Translations under genes and position numbers: made by a program
Notes under the pieces: generated by a model
What the model saw: the letters and a program-made list of their open reading frames with translations, nothing else
What the model was told of the DNA's origin: nothing
Databases searched by the model: none
Source of the DNA: an uncultured Chloroflexaceae bacterium
Lineage (GTDB): Bacteria > Chloroflexota > Chloroflexia > Chloroflexales > Chloroflexaceae
Length of the DNA: 8,375 nucleotides
Assembly (NCBI GenBank): GCA_937141995.1
Contig: CAKZQX010001064.1
Location: forward strand, 1 to 8,375
Direction of reading: 5' to 3'
Shown: piece by piece, positions 1 to 6,418 of the stretch
Numbering within the stretch: the first letter of the stretch is position 1
Layout: the number at the start of each line of letters is the position of its first letter

Positions 1-7
1 GCGAGAT

Positions 8-373
8 CTAAATAAAGAAGAAGAGCATACTCCCGGCATACCCGGCCCAGACCAACCAGCGCTCCTTCCAGCGGCGTTCCGTGCCCAGGCTGGCGGTCAG
101 CAGCGCCTTGGAGAGGTGGAGATAGCCCGCCGGCACCAGCGCAATCCCCAGCCACTGCGCACGCAGCAGAAACTGCGTCGTCTCCATCCGCCCCGCCCGG
201 GTCAACAGAATATCACCGCCCGACACAATCAAAACACTGGTGAGCAGCACACAGAGCGCCCGCGCATTATCGTTGCGCCAGTTTTGAAAGGCAACATACG
301 CCAGCAGCGAGAAGGTGACGATCAGGACGGCGGCGGTCAGGAGTTCATTGATTCGTAGCAATAGGTCCGTCAT
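8..373 (-). pseudogene. Truncated N-terminal 7TM sensor region (histidine-kinase type)
   Basis: The ATG at 371-373 gives about 121 residues beginning MTDLLLRINELL. Hydrophobic segments lie near residues 8-27, 41-58, 72-90 and 108-121. The stretch FLLRAQWLGIALVPAGYLHLS resembles the N-terminal 7TM sensing region found before HAMP, GAF and kinase domains in Chloroflexota signalling proteins; this is by recall, not search. The reading frame stops at TAG (8-10) inside the fourth hydrophobic segment, so no output domain can follow in this frame. One alternative frame (LLLYLDL) stays open and hydrophobic to the window edge, so a slip in the preceding CTTCTTCTT run is a plausible cause. A nonsense mutation or sequencing error would look the same. 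The ATG was chosen because sequence upstream of it is repeat DNA and a consensus -10 lies about 70 bp upstream. The remainder of the gene, if any, is beyond the left edge. Confidence 0.55.
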
Positions 374-443
374 AGGGGATTCGTATACTTCTACCTCCGT
401 TTTAGGAGCAGTTGCGGCTACAAAATCTTCTCCGATTCTGAGA

Positions 444-452
444 ATTATACCA
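444..452 (-). promoter_or_regulatory. Extended -10 promoter for the truncated sensor gene
   Basis: On the minus strand this reads TGGTATAAT, an exact TATAAT with the TGn extension. No good -35 hexamer is visible at 16-18 bp, as is usual for extended -10 promoters. It would give a leader of about 65 nt before the ATG at 373. Confidence 0.5.
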
Positions 453-483
453 CAGCCGATACCGAACAAAGAACAGACAGCCC

Positions 484-500
484 GGTGCATTGAATGCACC
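484..500. repeat. Short perfect palindrome GGTGCATT-g-AATGCACC
   Basis: Two 8-bp arms are separated by one base. It sits just outside the 47-bp tandem repeat and belongs to the repeat-filled spacer between the sensor fragment and pgsA. It has no coding role that I can see. Confidence 0.6.
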
Positions 501-523
501 CTACGGCTCCCACGCGGCCCCGG

Positions 524-632
524 TGCTGGCGTCCCGGCTTCCGCCGGAGCGGACGTTCGCGGCAGCACAATGCTGGCGTCCCGGCTTCAGCCGGATCAGG
601 CGTTCCCGGCAGCACGTTGCTGGCGTCCCGGC
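524..632. repeat. 47-bp tandem repeat, two full units and a partial third
   Basis: TGCTGGCGTCCCGG starts at 524, 571 and 618, exactly 47 bp apart. Each full unit continues with a small hairpin (CCGGCTtcAGCCGG in unit 2, a variant in unit 1) and ends with GGCAGCAC. The units differ at several positions, so they are not a recent duplication. Open frames across the repeat carry no recognisable protein. Confidence 0.8.
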
Positions 633-731
633 CATTCATATCCAGACGATTTGTTCACACTTCATAAGCCGGCACTCCCGAAAGGCATATCCGGTTTTTC
701 ACACTTTATGCCGCAACACCTGCTCCGGTGG

Positions 732-761
732 TTCTCTGTTCTGCGGTTCTCCGTTCTGCGT
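732..761. repeat. 15-bp direct repeat, two copies
   Basis: TTCTCTGTTCTGCGG is followed at once by TTCTCCGTTCTGCGT, matching at 13 of 15 positions. It lies in non-coding DNA 50 bp upstream of the pgsA promoter candidate. Confidence 0.6.
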
Positions 762-783
762 TTGTTCTTTCTACGACAGCGTG

Positions 784-815
784 TTGTTCGGGGCCGGCAT
801 AGCCTATGCTATAAT
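784..815 (+). promoter_or_regulatory. pgsA promoter with overlapping palindrome
   Basis: TGCTATAAT at 807-815 is an extended -10 with an exact TATAAT. TTGTTC at 784-789 is a possible -35, but the 20-bp spacing is long. A perfect inverted repeat GCATAG-c-CTATGC (797-809) ends directly at the -10 and includes its TGn element, so it could be an operator. The predicted transcript has a leader of about 155 nt before pgsA. Confidence 0.5.
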
Positions 816-840
816 CCTCTCACAGTACACGCGTTACGCG

Positions 841-931
841 GCGCCTGCCCTGGCAGGAGATAGCGCCTCCGGCAGGCGCAACCGGCCTGCACGCGATGTA
901 CATGTCTGGTCTGATCGCTTACCGCGTAAGC
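841..931 (+). promoter_or_regulatory. Structured pgsA 5' leader with competing hairpins
   Basis: GCGCCTGCC (841-849) can pair with GGCAGGCGC (871-879). The same bases can instead form two small hairpins, CCTGCC/GGCAGG (844-849 with 852-857) and GCGCCT/AGGCGC (863-868 with 874-879). A separate hairpin GCTTAC-cgc-GTAAGC follows at 917-931. The alternative foldings are seen directly; a regulatory role is inference. I do not recognise a known riboswitch class here. Confidence 0.4.
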
Positions 932-978
932 CCGGTTCACAGTAGTAACATCGATCCGATACTGCAAGAAAGTTTGTT

Positions 979-1647
979 ATGTTCAACCTGCGCAGTCTGC
1001 CCAACTTCCTGGCGCTCTTCCGCATTCTGTTGACCCCGCTACTCTTCTGGCTCATCCTGGCAGGCCAGACATGGGGCTACCTGGGAGCCGTCGGCGTCCT
1101 GTTACTGATGGGCCTTAGCGATTTTCTCGACGGGCGCATCGCCCGCCGGCTGCAGGCCGTTTCGCCGCTGGGCATCTTTCTCGATACAATTAGCGATAAG
1201 ATCTTCGTCGCGGGTGCGCTGTTGCCGATGATTCAGGTGGGGCTGCTGCCTGGCTGGATCGCGCTGCTGATTATTACGCGCGAGTTTATTATCTCGGGCC
1301 TGCGCTCGTTTGCGGCGGCAGCGGGGGAAGTTATCTCGGCGGGGCAGTGGGGCAAGCAGAAGCTGGCAATTACCGTGGGGGCGCTGATGTGGCGACTGCT
1401 GGCGGCCGCCCTCGAAGGTGCCGGTCCTCTGCGCTTTGCCGCAATCGATGCCGGTCCAGTGGCGTTTTTCCTCAGCCTCTGGCCGGTCGCCATGGCCCTG
1501 GCGGTCATCTGGACAGTCTTCTCCGGGGTGGAGTATCTCTGGAAGGCCTGGCCGCTGCTGCGCGGAAGCTGGTCCCCGCCGGTCAGGTCCGGCCAGGAGG
1601 CAGCTACCGGCGACGCCTCGGCAAAGGTTACAAAATCACGCTCATAG
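979..1647 (+). CDS. pgsA: CDP-diacylglycerol-glycerol-3-phosphate 3-phosphatidyltransferase
   Basis: This membrane enzyme transfers a phosphatidyl group from CDP-diacylglycerol to glycerol-3-phosphate, the committed step to phosphatidylglycerol. The CDP-alcohol phosphotransferase signature is complete: D48-FL-D51-G52-RI-A55-R56, eight residues, G65, then D69 and D73. The N-terminal SLPNFLALFRILLTP, the central TREFIISGLR (100-109) and GQWGKQK (122-128) point to PgsA rather than to cardiolipin or phosphatidylserine synthases of the same superfamily. Several membrane segments are evident, at about 10-28, 33-47, 75-100 and 160-185. The 222-residue length is somewhat over typical PgsA because of a hydrophilic tail of about 30 residues. 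The ATG at 979 has only a weak purine-rich stretch (AAGAAAG) upstream, but the protein starts in the usual place for the family. The gene appears monocistronic with its own promoter. Confidence 0.92.
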   Translation: MFNLRSLPNFLALFRILLTPLLFWLILAGQTWGYLGAVGVLLLMGLSDFLDGRIARRLQAVSPLGIFLDTISDKIFVAGALLPMIQVGLLPGWIALLIITREFIISGLRSFAAAAGEVISAGQWGKQKLAITVGALMWRLLAAALEGAGPLRFAAIDAGPVAFFLSLWPVAMALAVIWTVFSGVEYLWKAWPLLRGSWSPPVRSGQEAATGDASAKVTKSRS

Positions 1648-1661
1648 TCTTTTAAAGAATC

Positions 1662-1687
1662 GAAAACCAAAGAACCGGAAAACCAAA
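1662..1687. repeat. Direct repeat GAAAACCAAA, two copies 16 bp apart
   Basis: The decamer occurs at 1662-1671 and 1678-1687, just after the pgsA stop. It is A-rich and simple in composition. No function is evident. Confidence 0.5.
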
Positions 1688-1716
1688 ACAGCAGATCTCC
1701 TTCCAACCTCTATCGA

Positions 1717-1738
1717 GAACCGCCCCTGTTCGCGGTTC
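1717..1738 (+). terminator. Possible pgsA 3' hairpin
   Basis: GAACCGC (1717-1723) pairs with GCGGTTC (1732-1738) across an 8-nt loop, 70 nt after the pgsA stop. There is no run of T after the stem, so it is at best a weak terminator or an mRNA 3'-end stabiliser. Confidence 0.3.
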
Positions 1739-1812
1739 CGGGTGTAACTCTTCTCACTATCACTTGTTTGTCAGGCGAGAAATTCCTCAGTTTCGCGTTT
1801 AATTCCCTAAAA

Positions 1813-2007
1813 CCCACGCGTTACGCAGTGGGCGATCAAACTGAGCGTTTCACCAGATGAACCACAGACCGCTTGCGGCAGGATAGTACTCCTTTGCTCT
1901 TTTCACACACATGTTGCACATAGTACAACATGTGTGTGAAAAGAGCGGAATGTTCCGGCCTGCCGGAGGCGACATGTCCTTCCGGGTTCGGGACCACGTA
2001 ACGCGTG
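1813..2007. repeat. Palindromic element E1 with a 21-bp perfect central stem
   Basis: The centre is a perfect inverted repeat (1896-1916 with 1926-1946) starting GCTCTTTTCACACACATG and closed by a 9-nt loop. Around the same centre lie GCTTGCGGCAGG (1871-1882) and its imperfect inverse CCTGCCGGAGGC (1959-1970), then CACGCGTTACG (1815-1825) and its exact inverse (1997-2007). The left flank from GTGGGCG (1828) aligns with the left end of E3, and AATGTTCC...GAGGCGA matches the right flank of E3 at 19 of 24 positions. No T-run follows the stem on either strand, so it is not an ordinary terminator. It fills most of the gap between pgsA and the glycosidase gene. No open frame here looks like a protein. 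Confidence 0.75.
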
Positions 2008-2028
2008 TAAAACCGATTTTGCCGACGG

Positions 2029-2053
2029 CGGGCGGATCAACATGATCCGTCCG
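2029..2053 (+). promoter_or_regulatory. Leader hairpin just before the glycosidase start
   Basis: CGGATCA (2033-2039) pairs with TGATCCG (2043-2049) across ACA. The stem extends by a G-T pair and three further G-C pairs to 2029 and 2053. It is followed by ACATTTTG and ends 26 nt before the GTG start. It could be an attenuator or a dyad operator; sequence alone does not decide. Confidence 0.4.
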
Positions 2054-2079
2054 ACATTTTGAATGCGACGAGGTTCCCC

Positions 2080-3387
2080 GTGAAAGCCCGAACTTTTCTG
2101 AGGGCGTTATGCGCCCTGATTGTTCTGTGTCTACCTCTGGCAACTCCCGGTGCCGGGGCGATGCCTGATGATGAGACGAATACAACGGCACCGGTGATCC
2201 CGCCGGAACTGCGCGGGATGGTGGTCCGTGATCCCTGGTATGACTTTGGCACCTACCCCAACTACCCCGACCAACCCAACCGCGTGGCGCAGGATCGCAT
2301 GGGCGCGCTACTGGCCGAGATGGGCGTGCGCTGGGTGCGGTTTGAGTTTCATATCCAGGATGGTGATGTGGCCGCCCAGATTGCGCGCCACGACTACTTT
2401 ATTCGCACGGTTGCGCCGCGCTACAACCTGCAGATTCTGGCGCTGCTCGGCTTTGGTGTGACCCGCGACTGGCCGCCCTTCGATCCCGCCGATCCGCGCT
2501 CGCTGGTCTATCCCCGCACCTACACCGATCCACGTTACGGCGGTGGCGTCAACGACTACATGCGTACCTGGCTTGATCGCGCCTGCACAATTAGCAACCG
2601 CTACCGTGATGACATCGCAGCCTATGAAATCCTGAACGAGCAGAACCGCCTCGCGCCGAATGGCGATGGTATTCCCGCGACGATTAGCGCGCGCCTGCAT
2701 ACCAAGTTCTACCGCATCTTCCGGCAGGAACACTGCTTTGACTCCGCTGAAGATCAGACCTGGCGGGAAGATATTCAGATTATCCTGGGCGGACTACACC
2801 CGAAGGGCAGTGGTGAACCGGGGAAAAAAGAGCATATCTCCGATGTCGAGTATATGCAGCAGCTTTATAGCTCGGACGGTTACGAGAGCTATAACGATAC
2901 CTACGGCCACTACCCGCTTGACGGTGTGGGCTATCACCCCTACCCGGAGGAGATCCGCATCAGCCTGCAGAGCGACCTGGACCTGATCGGCAGCCGCCTG
3001 GACCTGATGCGGCTGGTAGTCAACGCACTCGACCCGCGCAAACCGGCGTTCTGGATCACTGAGATTGGCTACAATGCCGCCTACCTGCGCCAGAGCGTGA
3101 CAGGGCAGGCGGCCTTTTTGCGGGCGACCTTCACTGGACTGGCGGCCCGGGACGATATCGCAACGATCTTCTGGTTTAAGTATGAGGATTTCCCGCCCGC
3201 CGCCGGGCCGTTGGCGCAGAAGTGGGGCGTGGTGCGCATTCCCTTTACGGAAGATGCCACCTGCCCCGGCGGAGCCTGCTATGATCCGACCGGCGAACCG
3301 GCATACCGCCGCCCGGCATTCTGGACCTACCGCGAACTGGCGGGGCTGCCGGTGACGCGGAACTATCTGCCGCTGGTGGGGCGGTAG
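2080..3387 (+). CDS. Secreted clan GH-A-like glycoside hydrolase
   Basis: This is an exported protein of about 435 residues with a TIM-barrel glycosidase pattern. I chose GTG at 2080 because GACGAGG sits 6 nt before it and because it gives a clean signal peptide: a basic start, a hydrophobic core around residues 8-20 and an APG-rich end near residue 27. A TTG at 2059 is the longer alternative. AYEILNEQN carries the expected Asn-Glu acid/base pair (E187), GYHPYP fits the conserved histidine strand, and FWITEIGYN supplies the likely nucleophile (E328). This spacing matches retaining clan GH-A enzymes such as GH5 or GH39 types, but I cannot assign a family or substrate. C386 and C391 (in numbering from the GTG) could form a disulfide. 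The protein ends NYLPLVGR, a tail I recall from many exported Chloroflexota proteins. The CPBP gene converges on it 49 bp downstream, with no clear terminator between. Confidence 0.75.
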   Translation: MKARTFLRALCALIVLCLPLATPGAGAMPDDETNTTAPVIPPELRGMVVRDPWYDFGTYPNYPDQPNRVAQDRMGALLAEMGVRWVRFEFHIQDGDVAAQIARHDYFIRTVAPRYNLQILALLGFGVTRDWPPFDPADPRSLVYPRTYTDPRYGGGVNDYMRTWLDRACTISNRYRDDIAAYEILNEQNRLAPNGDGIPATISARLHTKFYRIFRQEHCFDSAEDQTWREDIQIILGGLHPKGSGEPGKKEHISDVEYMQQLYSSDGYESYNDTYGHYPLDGVGYHPYPEEIRISLQSDLDLIGSRLDLMRLVVNALDPRKPAFWITEIGYNAAYLRQSVTGQAAFLRATFTGLAARDDIATIFWFKYEDFPPAAGPLAQKWGVVRIPFTEDATCPGGACYDPTGEPAYRRPAFWTYRELAGLPVTRNYLPLVGR

Positions 3388-3436
3388 ATGCGTTTCCGGT
3401 AGTGCCGCCTTATGAACGTTGAACATCTCAGGACAT

Positions 3437-4192
3437 TCACCCCCCCGCCGACAATATCGCGTTAATCGCAACGACCGCCAGGGTATTCTGCAAAAAATGG
3501 TAGAGGATACAGGGGTAGACCGACTTGCTCCACTCGCGTAGGAAGGCCAGCAGGAGCCCGATCACCAGCAGCGCCGGGAAGAGTTCCCAGATCAGGTGCG
3601 CTCCGGCAAAGATGACCGCGTTGGCAGTAACAGCAGCAACCGCGCCCCACTGGCGGCGCAGCAGCGGGTAGAGCATGCCCCGGAACAGCAGTTCCTCGCC
3701 GATCGGTGCCAGCACCGAGACCAGGAACAGCACCATGATTAGTTGCACCGGCTCCAGTGACTGCCCGCCGGTCAGCGCCTCAACCTGGGGATTCTCAAAC
3801 TCCTCCCCGGTGATCCGCACAATCGCCAGATTTGCCAGTGCTGCTGCCATAAAGCCGACAACCACCAGAAAGGGCGTAGCCGCCAGCGGACGCAACGGCG
3901 CGGGACGCAGGCCCAATGCGCGCCAACCGGAGCGCCGGGCCGCAAACAGGTAGACTCCCAGTAGCATCATGCCCATAAAGCCGACCGCCGTCAGATAGCC
4001 CACCGGGGAGAGCAAGCTGTCGCTCATTTCCATCGGGGTAAAGCGCACGAGCAGTCCCAGCACGGTAGCAATCAGCACCGTGCCAATCAACATAAGCCCG
4101 AGGACGGCAACAATATCAAACCAGCCCCAGGAAATCTCTGGCTGCTGGTCATGTTGAACAAAAGGATCGGTTGTTTCTGAATCAAAACTCAT
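3437..4192 (-). CDS. CPBP family intramembrane glutamic endopeptidase
   Basis: This 251-residue integral membrane protein belongs to the CPBP (Abi/CAAX protease and bacteriocin-processing) family. All three active-site motifs are present: E166-E167-LLF-R171 (EExxxR), F195-AGA-H199 (FxxxH) and H232-FLQ-N236 (HxxxN). About seven hydrophobic segments can be read, the first near residues 25-49, after an acidic soluble N-terminus of about 20 residues. The pattern predicts an active protease, but bacterial members vary widely in role (peptide maturation, bacteriocin immunity, unknown) and the neighbours give no clue, so no specific function is claimed. The ATG at 4190-4192 has no clear Shine-Dalgarno sequence. 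A weak -10-like TAGAAC about 13 nt upstream would make the transcript nearly leaderless. The gene is convergent with the glycosidase and lies downstream of the pnt terminator, so it is probably transcribed separately. Confidence 0.88.
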   Translation of the reverse strand: MSFDSETTDPFVQHDQQPEISWGWFDIVAVLGLMLIGTVLIATVLGLLVRFTPMEMSDSLLSPVGYLTAVGFMGMMLLGVYLFAARRSGWRALGLRPAPLRPLAATPFLVVVGFMAAALANLAIVRITGEEFENPQVEALTGGQSLEPVQLIMVLFLVSVLAPIGEELLFRGMLYPLLRRQWGAVAAVTANAVIFAGAHLIWELFPALLVIGLLLAFLREWSKSVYPCILYHFLQNTLAVVAINAILSAGG

Positions 4193-4350
4193 AACATCGA
4201 TTCGGTTCTATCCGTCTAATACCAATGTGCCGGCAAACCAGCAATGAGCCGAAATGGGCGCAACGGGCGCAACGGCGGCACGTTCCCGTGTATTATCTCT
4301 GCGTCCTCTGTGGGCGCTGTGACTATGACAACAAATCAGTATAAAGAGAT

Positions 4351-4387
4351 TGCGCCCTCACCCTATTTTGCATACGGTGAGGGCGCA
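4351..4387 (-). terminator. Intrinsic terminator of the pnt operon
   Basis: TGCGCCCTCACC (4351-4362) and GGTGAGGGCGCA (4376-4387) form a perfect 12-bp stem with a 13-nt loop, 29 nt past the pntB stop. On the minus strand the stem is followed by ATCTCTTTATAC, moderately T-rich. Placement and stem strength make it a good terminator, although the T-run is interrupted. Confidence 0.75.
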
Positions 4388-4416
4388 GATTGAGTGCGGT
4401 TGAGGACAATAAAACC

Positions 4417-6129
4417 CTATACCTCTTTCACCGCATTAACCAGATCAAGCATACCCCGCTTGGCGTCCGTAAAGTACATCAGGGTATTATCGGCAGCAAA
4501 GAGTGGGTTCGCAATGCCGGCGAAACCGGGACTCAGACTACGCTTGACCACAATCACGCTCTTGGCGTTCGACACATCCAGGATGGGCATCCCGGCGATC
4601 GGGCTATTCGGATCGGTGCGCGCCACCGGATTGGTCACATCATTTGCACCGATAACAATCGCAACATCGGTCTGCTCAAAGGTCGGGTTGATCTCATCCA
4701 TCTCCTTGAGCTTGTCATAAGAAATATCGGCCTCAGCCAGCAGCACATTCATATGGCCCGGCATACGACCGGCGACCGGGTGGATGGCAAACTCAACCTC
4801 GGTGCCGCGCGACTCCAGCAGGTTGGTCAGGTCACGTACCGCATGCTGTGCCTGCGCTACGGCCATCCCATAGCCCGGCACAATCACCACACGCCGCACA
4901 CCATCCAGCATCATGGCGATCTCTTCCGGCGAAGTAGATTTGGTCTTGCCTTCATAGATATCATCGCCACCGGTTGCACTCTCCGGCACCCAGACGCCAA
5001 AGAGCACATTCGTCAGCGAGCGGTTCATGGCCCGACACATAATGGCGGTCAGGATCAGGCCCGATGCGCCCACCAGCGACCCGGTAATGATCAGAATACT
5101 ATTCTCAATCACAAAGCCTGTGGCTGCGGCTGCCAATCCCGAATAGGAGTTGAGCAGCGCAATCACCACCGGCATATCCGCGCCGCCAATCGGCATCACC
5201 AGGTACCACCCCAGGAACGAAGCGACAATAATAATCAGCCAGTAGATCGGCACCGCAGTCGGTACAAAAACAAGGAAGATACCGAGCAGCAAACAGATCC
5301 CCAACAACACCGCCTTGGCAATCGGCTTGGTGGTCAGCGTCCGGTTGATTCGCTGCCACTGCCCCATCAACTTCTGCTCCTGGGCAGGTTCAACGGCGGT
5401 CGGCTGCTCTTTGGGTTGCTCAGGCATCGCCGGGGCACCATTGGTGCCGGTGGCCTGACTGCCGGTCTGCTCCTGCGTCTGCGGCTCCGGAGCGGTCTGC
5501 TCCTGCGTCTGCGGCTCCGGTTCCACGCCGGCCTGCTCCGGTTCCACGCCGGCCTGCTCTTCCGTCTTCTCTTCAGTCTTCTGCTCCTGATCCGGCATTG
5601 AGCCGCTCTGCCGACCACGAGTAAGAAAACCGAGCCGCTGCTGAATCTGCTCGCCCGTAATGCCTTCGAGCTTGCCATACGCAACCAGACTGCCCCAGAA
5701 GGTGACAGCGCCGATCAGCCCGGAGGCAAATGTCGCCACAGTAAACTGAAATACCTGAGTACCTGGTCCGACCAGGCTACCCTGTTCGAGGTTCAAAAGG
5801 AAGACCGCTTCACTCAGGGCGGCTCCGGCCACAATCGCCGAGGCAATCCCGCCAAAGCCATTGAGCAGCGCGACCATCTGGGGCATCTGCGTCATCTGGA
5901 CGCGGATTGCCATCAGCGCCCCAATGCCACCGCCGATCAGCAACCCCAGCAAAATCAACCAGAGGTTAAGAATCCCCTGCGAGAACAGCGTCACAACAAT
6001 GGCCAGCAGCATCCCGGATGCGCCCATCAGGTTGCCGCGTACGGCAGTGCGTGGGTGGGTCAGACCTTTCAACCCCAGGATGAAGAGGATCGCCGCCACC
6101 AGGTATGCGAGGTTAATCCACGGATTCAT
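4417..6129 (-). CDS. pntB: NAD(P) transhydrogenase subunit beta, with linker insertion
   Basis: This is the membrane and NADP(H)-binding subunit of the proton-translocating transhydrogenase. The ATG at 6127-6129 has AGGAG 7 nt upstream and follows the pntAB stop by 4 nt, so translation is probably coupled. Residues 1-~170 and ~268-370 are membrane helices (dII). The C-terminal dIII carries VPGYGMAVAQAQHAV, the HPVAGRMPGHMNVLLAEA stretch, IGANDVTNP and the KRSLSPGFAGI and YFTDAKRGM segments of the NADP site, all intact. The product is 570 residues against about 460 for typical PntB. The extra length is a Gln/Glu/Pro-rich insertion at about residues 175-253, in the loop between helices just after GKLEGITGEQ. 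The core on either side aligns with the usual family order, so the enzyme is probably functional. Confidence 0.95.
   Translation of the reverse strand: MNPWINLAYLVAAILFILGLKGLTHPRTAVRGNLMGASGMLLAIVVTLFSQGILNLWLILLGLLIGGGIGALMAIRVQMTQMPQMVALLNGFGGIASAIVAGAALSEAVFLLNLEQGSLVGPGTQVFQFTVATFASGLIGAVTFWGSLVAYGKLEGITGEQIQQRLGFLTRGRQSGSMPDQEQKTEEKTEEQAGVEPEQAGVEPEPQTQEQTAPEPQTQEQTGSQATGTNGAPAMPEQPKEQPTAVEPAQEQKLMGQWQRINRTLTTKPIAKAVLLGICLLLGIFLVFVPTAVPIYWLIIIVASFLGWYLVMPIGGADMPVVIALLNSYSGLAAAATGFVIENSILIITGSLVGASGLILTAIMCRAMNRSLTNVLFGVWVPESATGGDDIYEGKTKSTSPEEIAMMLDGVRRVVIVPGYGMAVAQAQHAVRDLTNLLESRGTEVEFAIHPVAGRMPGHMNVLLAEADISYDKLKEMDEINPTFEQTDVAIVIGANDVTNPVARTDPNSPIAGMPILDVSNAKSVIVVKRSLSPGFAGIANPLFAADNTLMYFTDAKRGMLDLVNAVKEV
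5463..5560 (-). repeat. In-frame tandem repeats inside the pntB linker
   Basis: A 30-bp unit (5463-5490 and 5493-5520) encodes EPQTQEQT plus two residues, twice. Next to it a 21-bp unit (starting at 5519 and 5540) encodes AGVEPE plus one residue, twice. Both periods are multiples of three, so changes in copy number keep the frame. Confidence 0.85.
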
Positions 6130-6133
6130 TTGG

Positions 6134-6418
6134 TTACTCCTTTCTGCGGAACATCCCCAACATACGGTTGGTGACCATAAACCCACCGACGACGTTGATC
6201 GTAGCAAAGATCAGCGCCAGAAAGCCCAGCAACGTCGTCCAGAATGTCAAACCGGCTCCCATTGCCAGCAGCGCGCCGACAACCGTAATGCCCGAAATGG
6301 CATTGGACCCCGACATCAGCGGAGTGTGGAGCGTCGGTGGCACCTTGGTGATAATCTCAACCCCAACAAAAATCGCAAGCACAAAAATGGTTAAAGCCGT
6401 TAGCAGACTCAGTTCCAC
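6134..6418 (-). CDS. pntAB: NAD(P) transhydrogenase subunit alpha, membrane part
   Basis: This 94-residue membrane subunit forms the first part of the proton channel domain (dII). In the three-gene version of the enzyme it is separate from the NAD-binding part. It has three clear hydrophobic segments, near residues 5-22, 39-56 and 59-81, with the typical internal HTPLMSGSNAISGI and the C-terminal NVVGGFMVTNRML. The start is GTG (6416-6418) with a strong AGGAG 6 nt upstream; no in-frame ATG lies nearby. It follows pntAA by 50 nt and precedes pntB by 4 nt. The length is typical of PntAB in organisms with a split alpha subunit, such as Rhodospirillum. Confidence 0.93.
   Translation of the reverse strand: MELSLLTALTIFVLAIFVGVEIITKVPPTLHTPLMSGSNAISGITVVGALLAMGAGLTFWTTLLGFLALIFATINVVGGFMVTNRMLGMFRRKE

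Noticed and set aside
374..568. N-terminal extension of the sensor ORF upstream of 373
   Set aside because: It translates repeat DNA and passes through a good -10 element, so the ATG at 373 is preferred.
315..945. Two overlapping plus-strand open frames of 150-180 codons
   Set aside because: They run through the 47-bp and 15-bp repeats and the pgsA promoter, differ in frame from each other, and show no recognisable domain.
1896..1946. Rho-independent terminator
   Set aside because: The stem is strong but no T-run follows on either strand; it belongs to the palindrome family.
2059..2079. TTG at 2059 as the glycosidase start
   Set aside because: It adds seven residues, places the ribosome site inside the gene and makes a poorer signal peptide than GTG at 2080. 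It is still possible.
4193..4300. A further member of the palindromic family near AATGTGCCGGCA (about 4223-4234)
   Set aside because: Only a few bases resemble the right flank. There is no central palindrome or inverse arm.
4390..5601. 403-codon open frame on the plus strand
   Set aside because: It is antisense to pntB. Its product is a His/Arg/Gln-rich sequence ending in an RLLLRLRLR-like run, typical of a mirror frame of a membrane protein gene.
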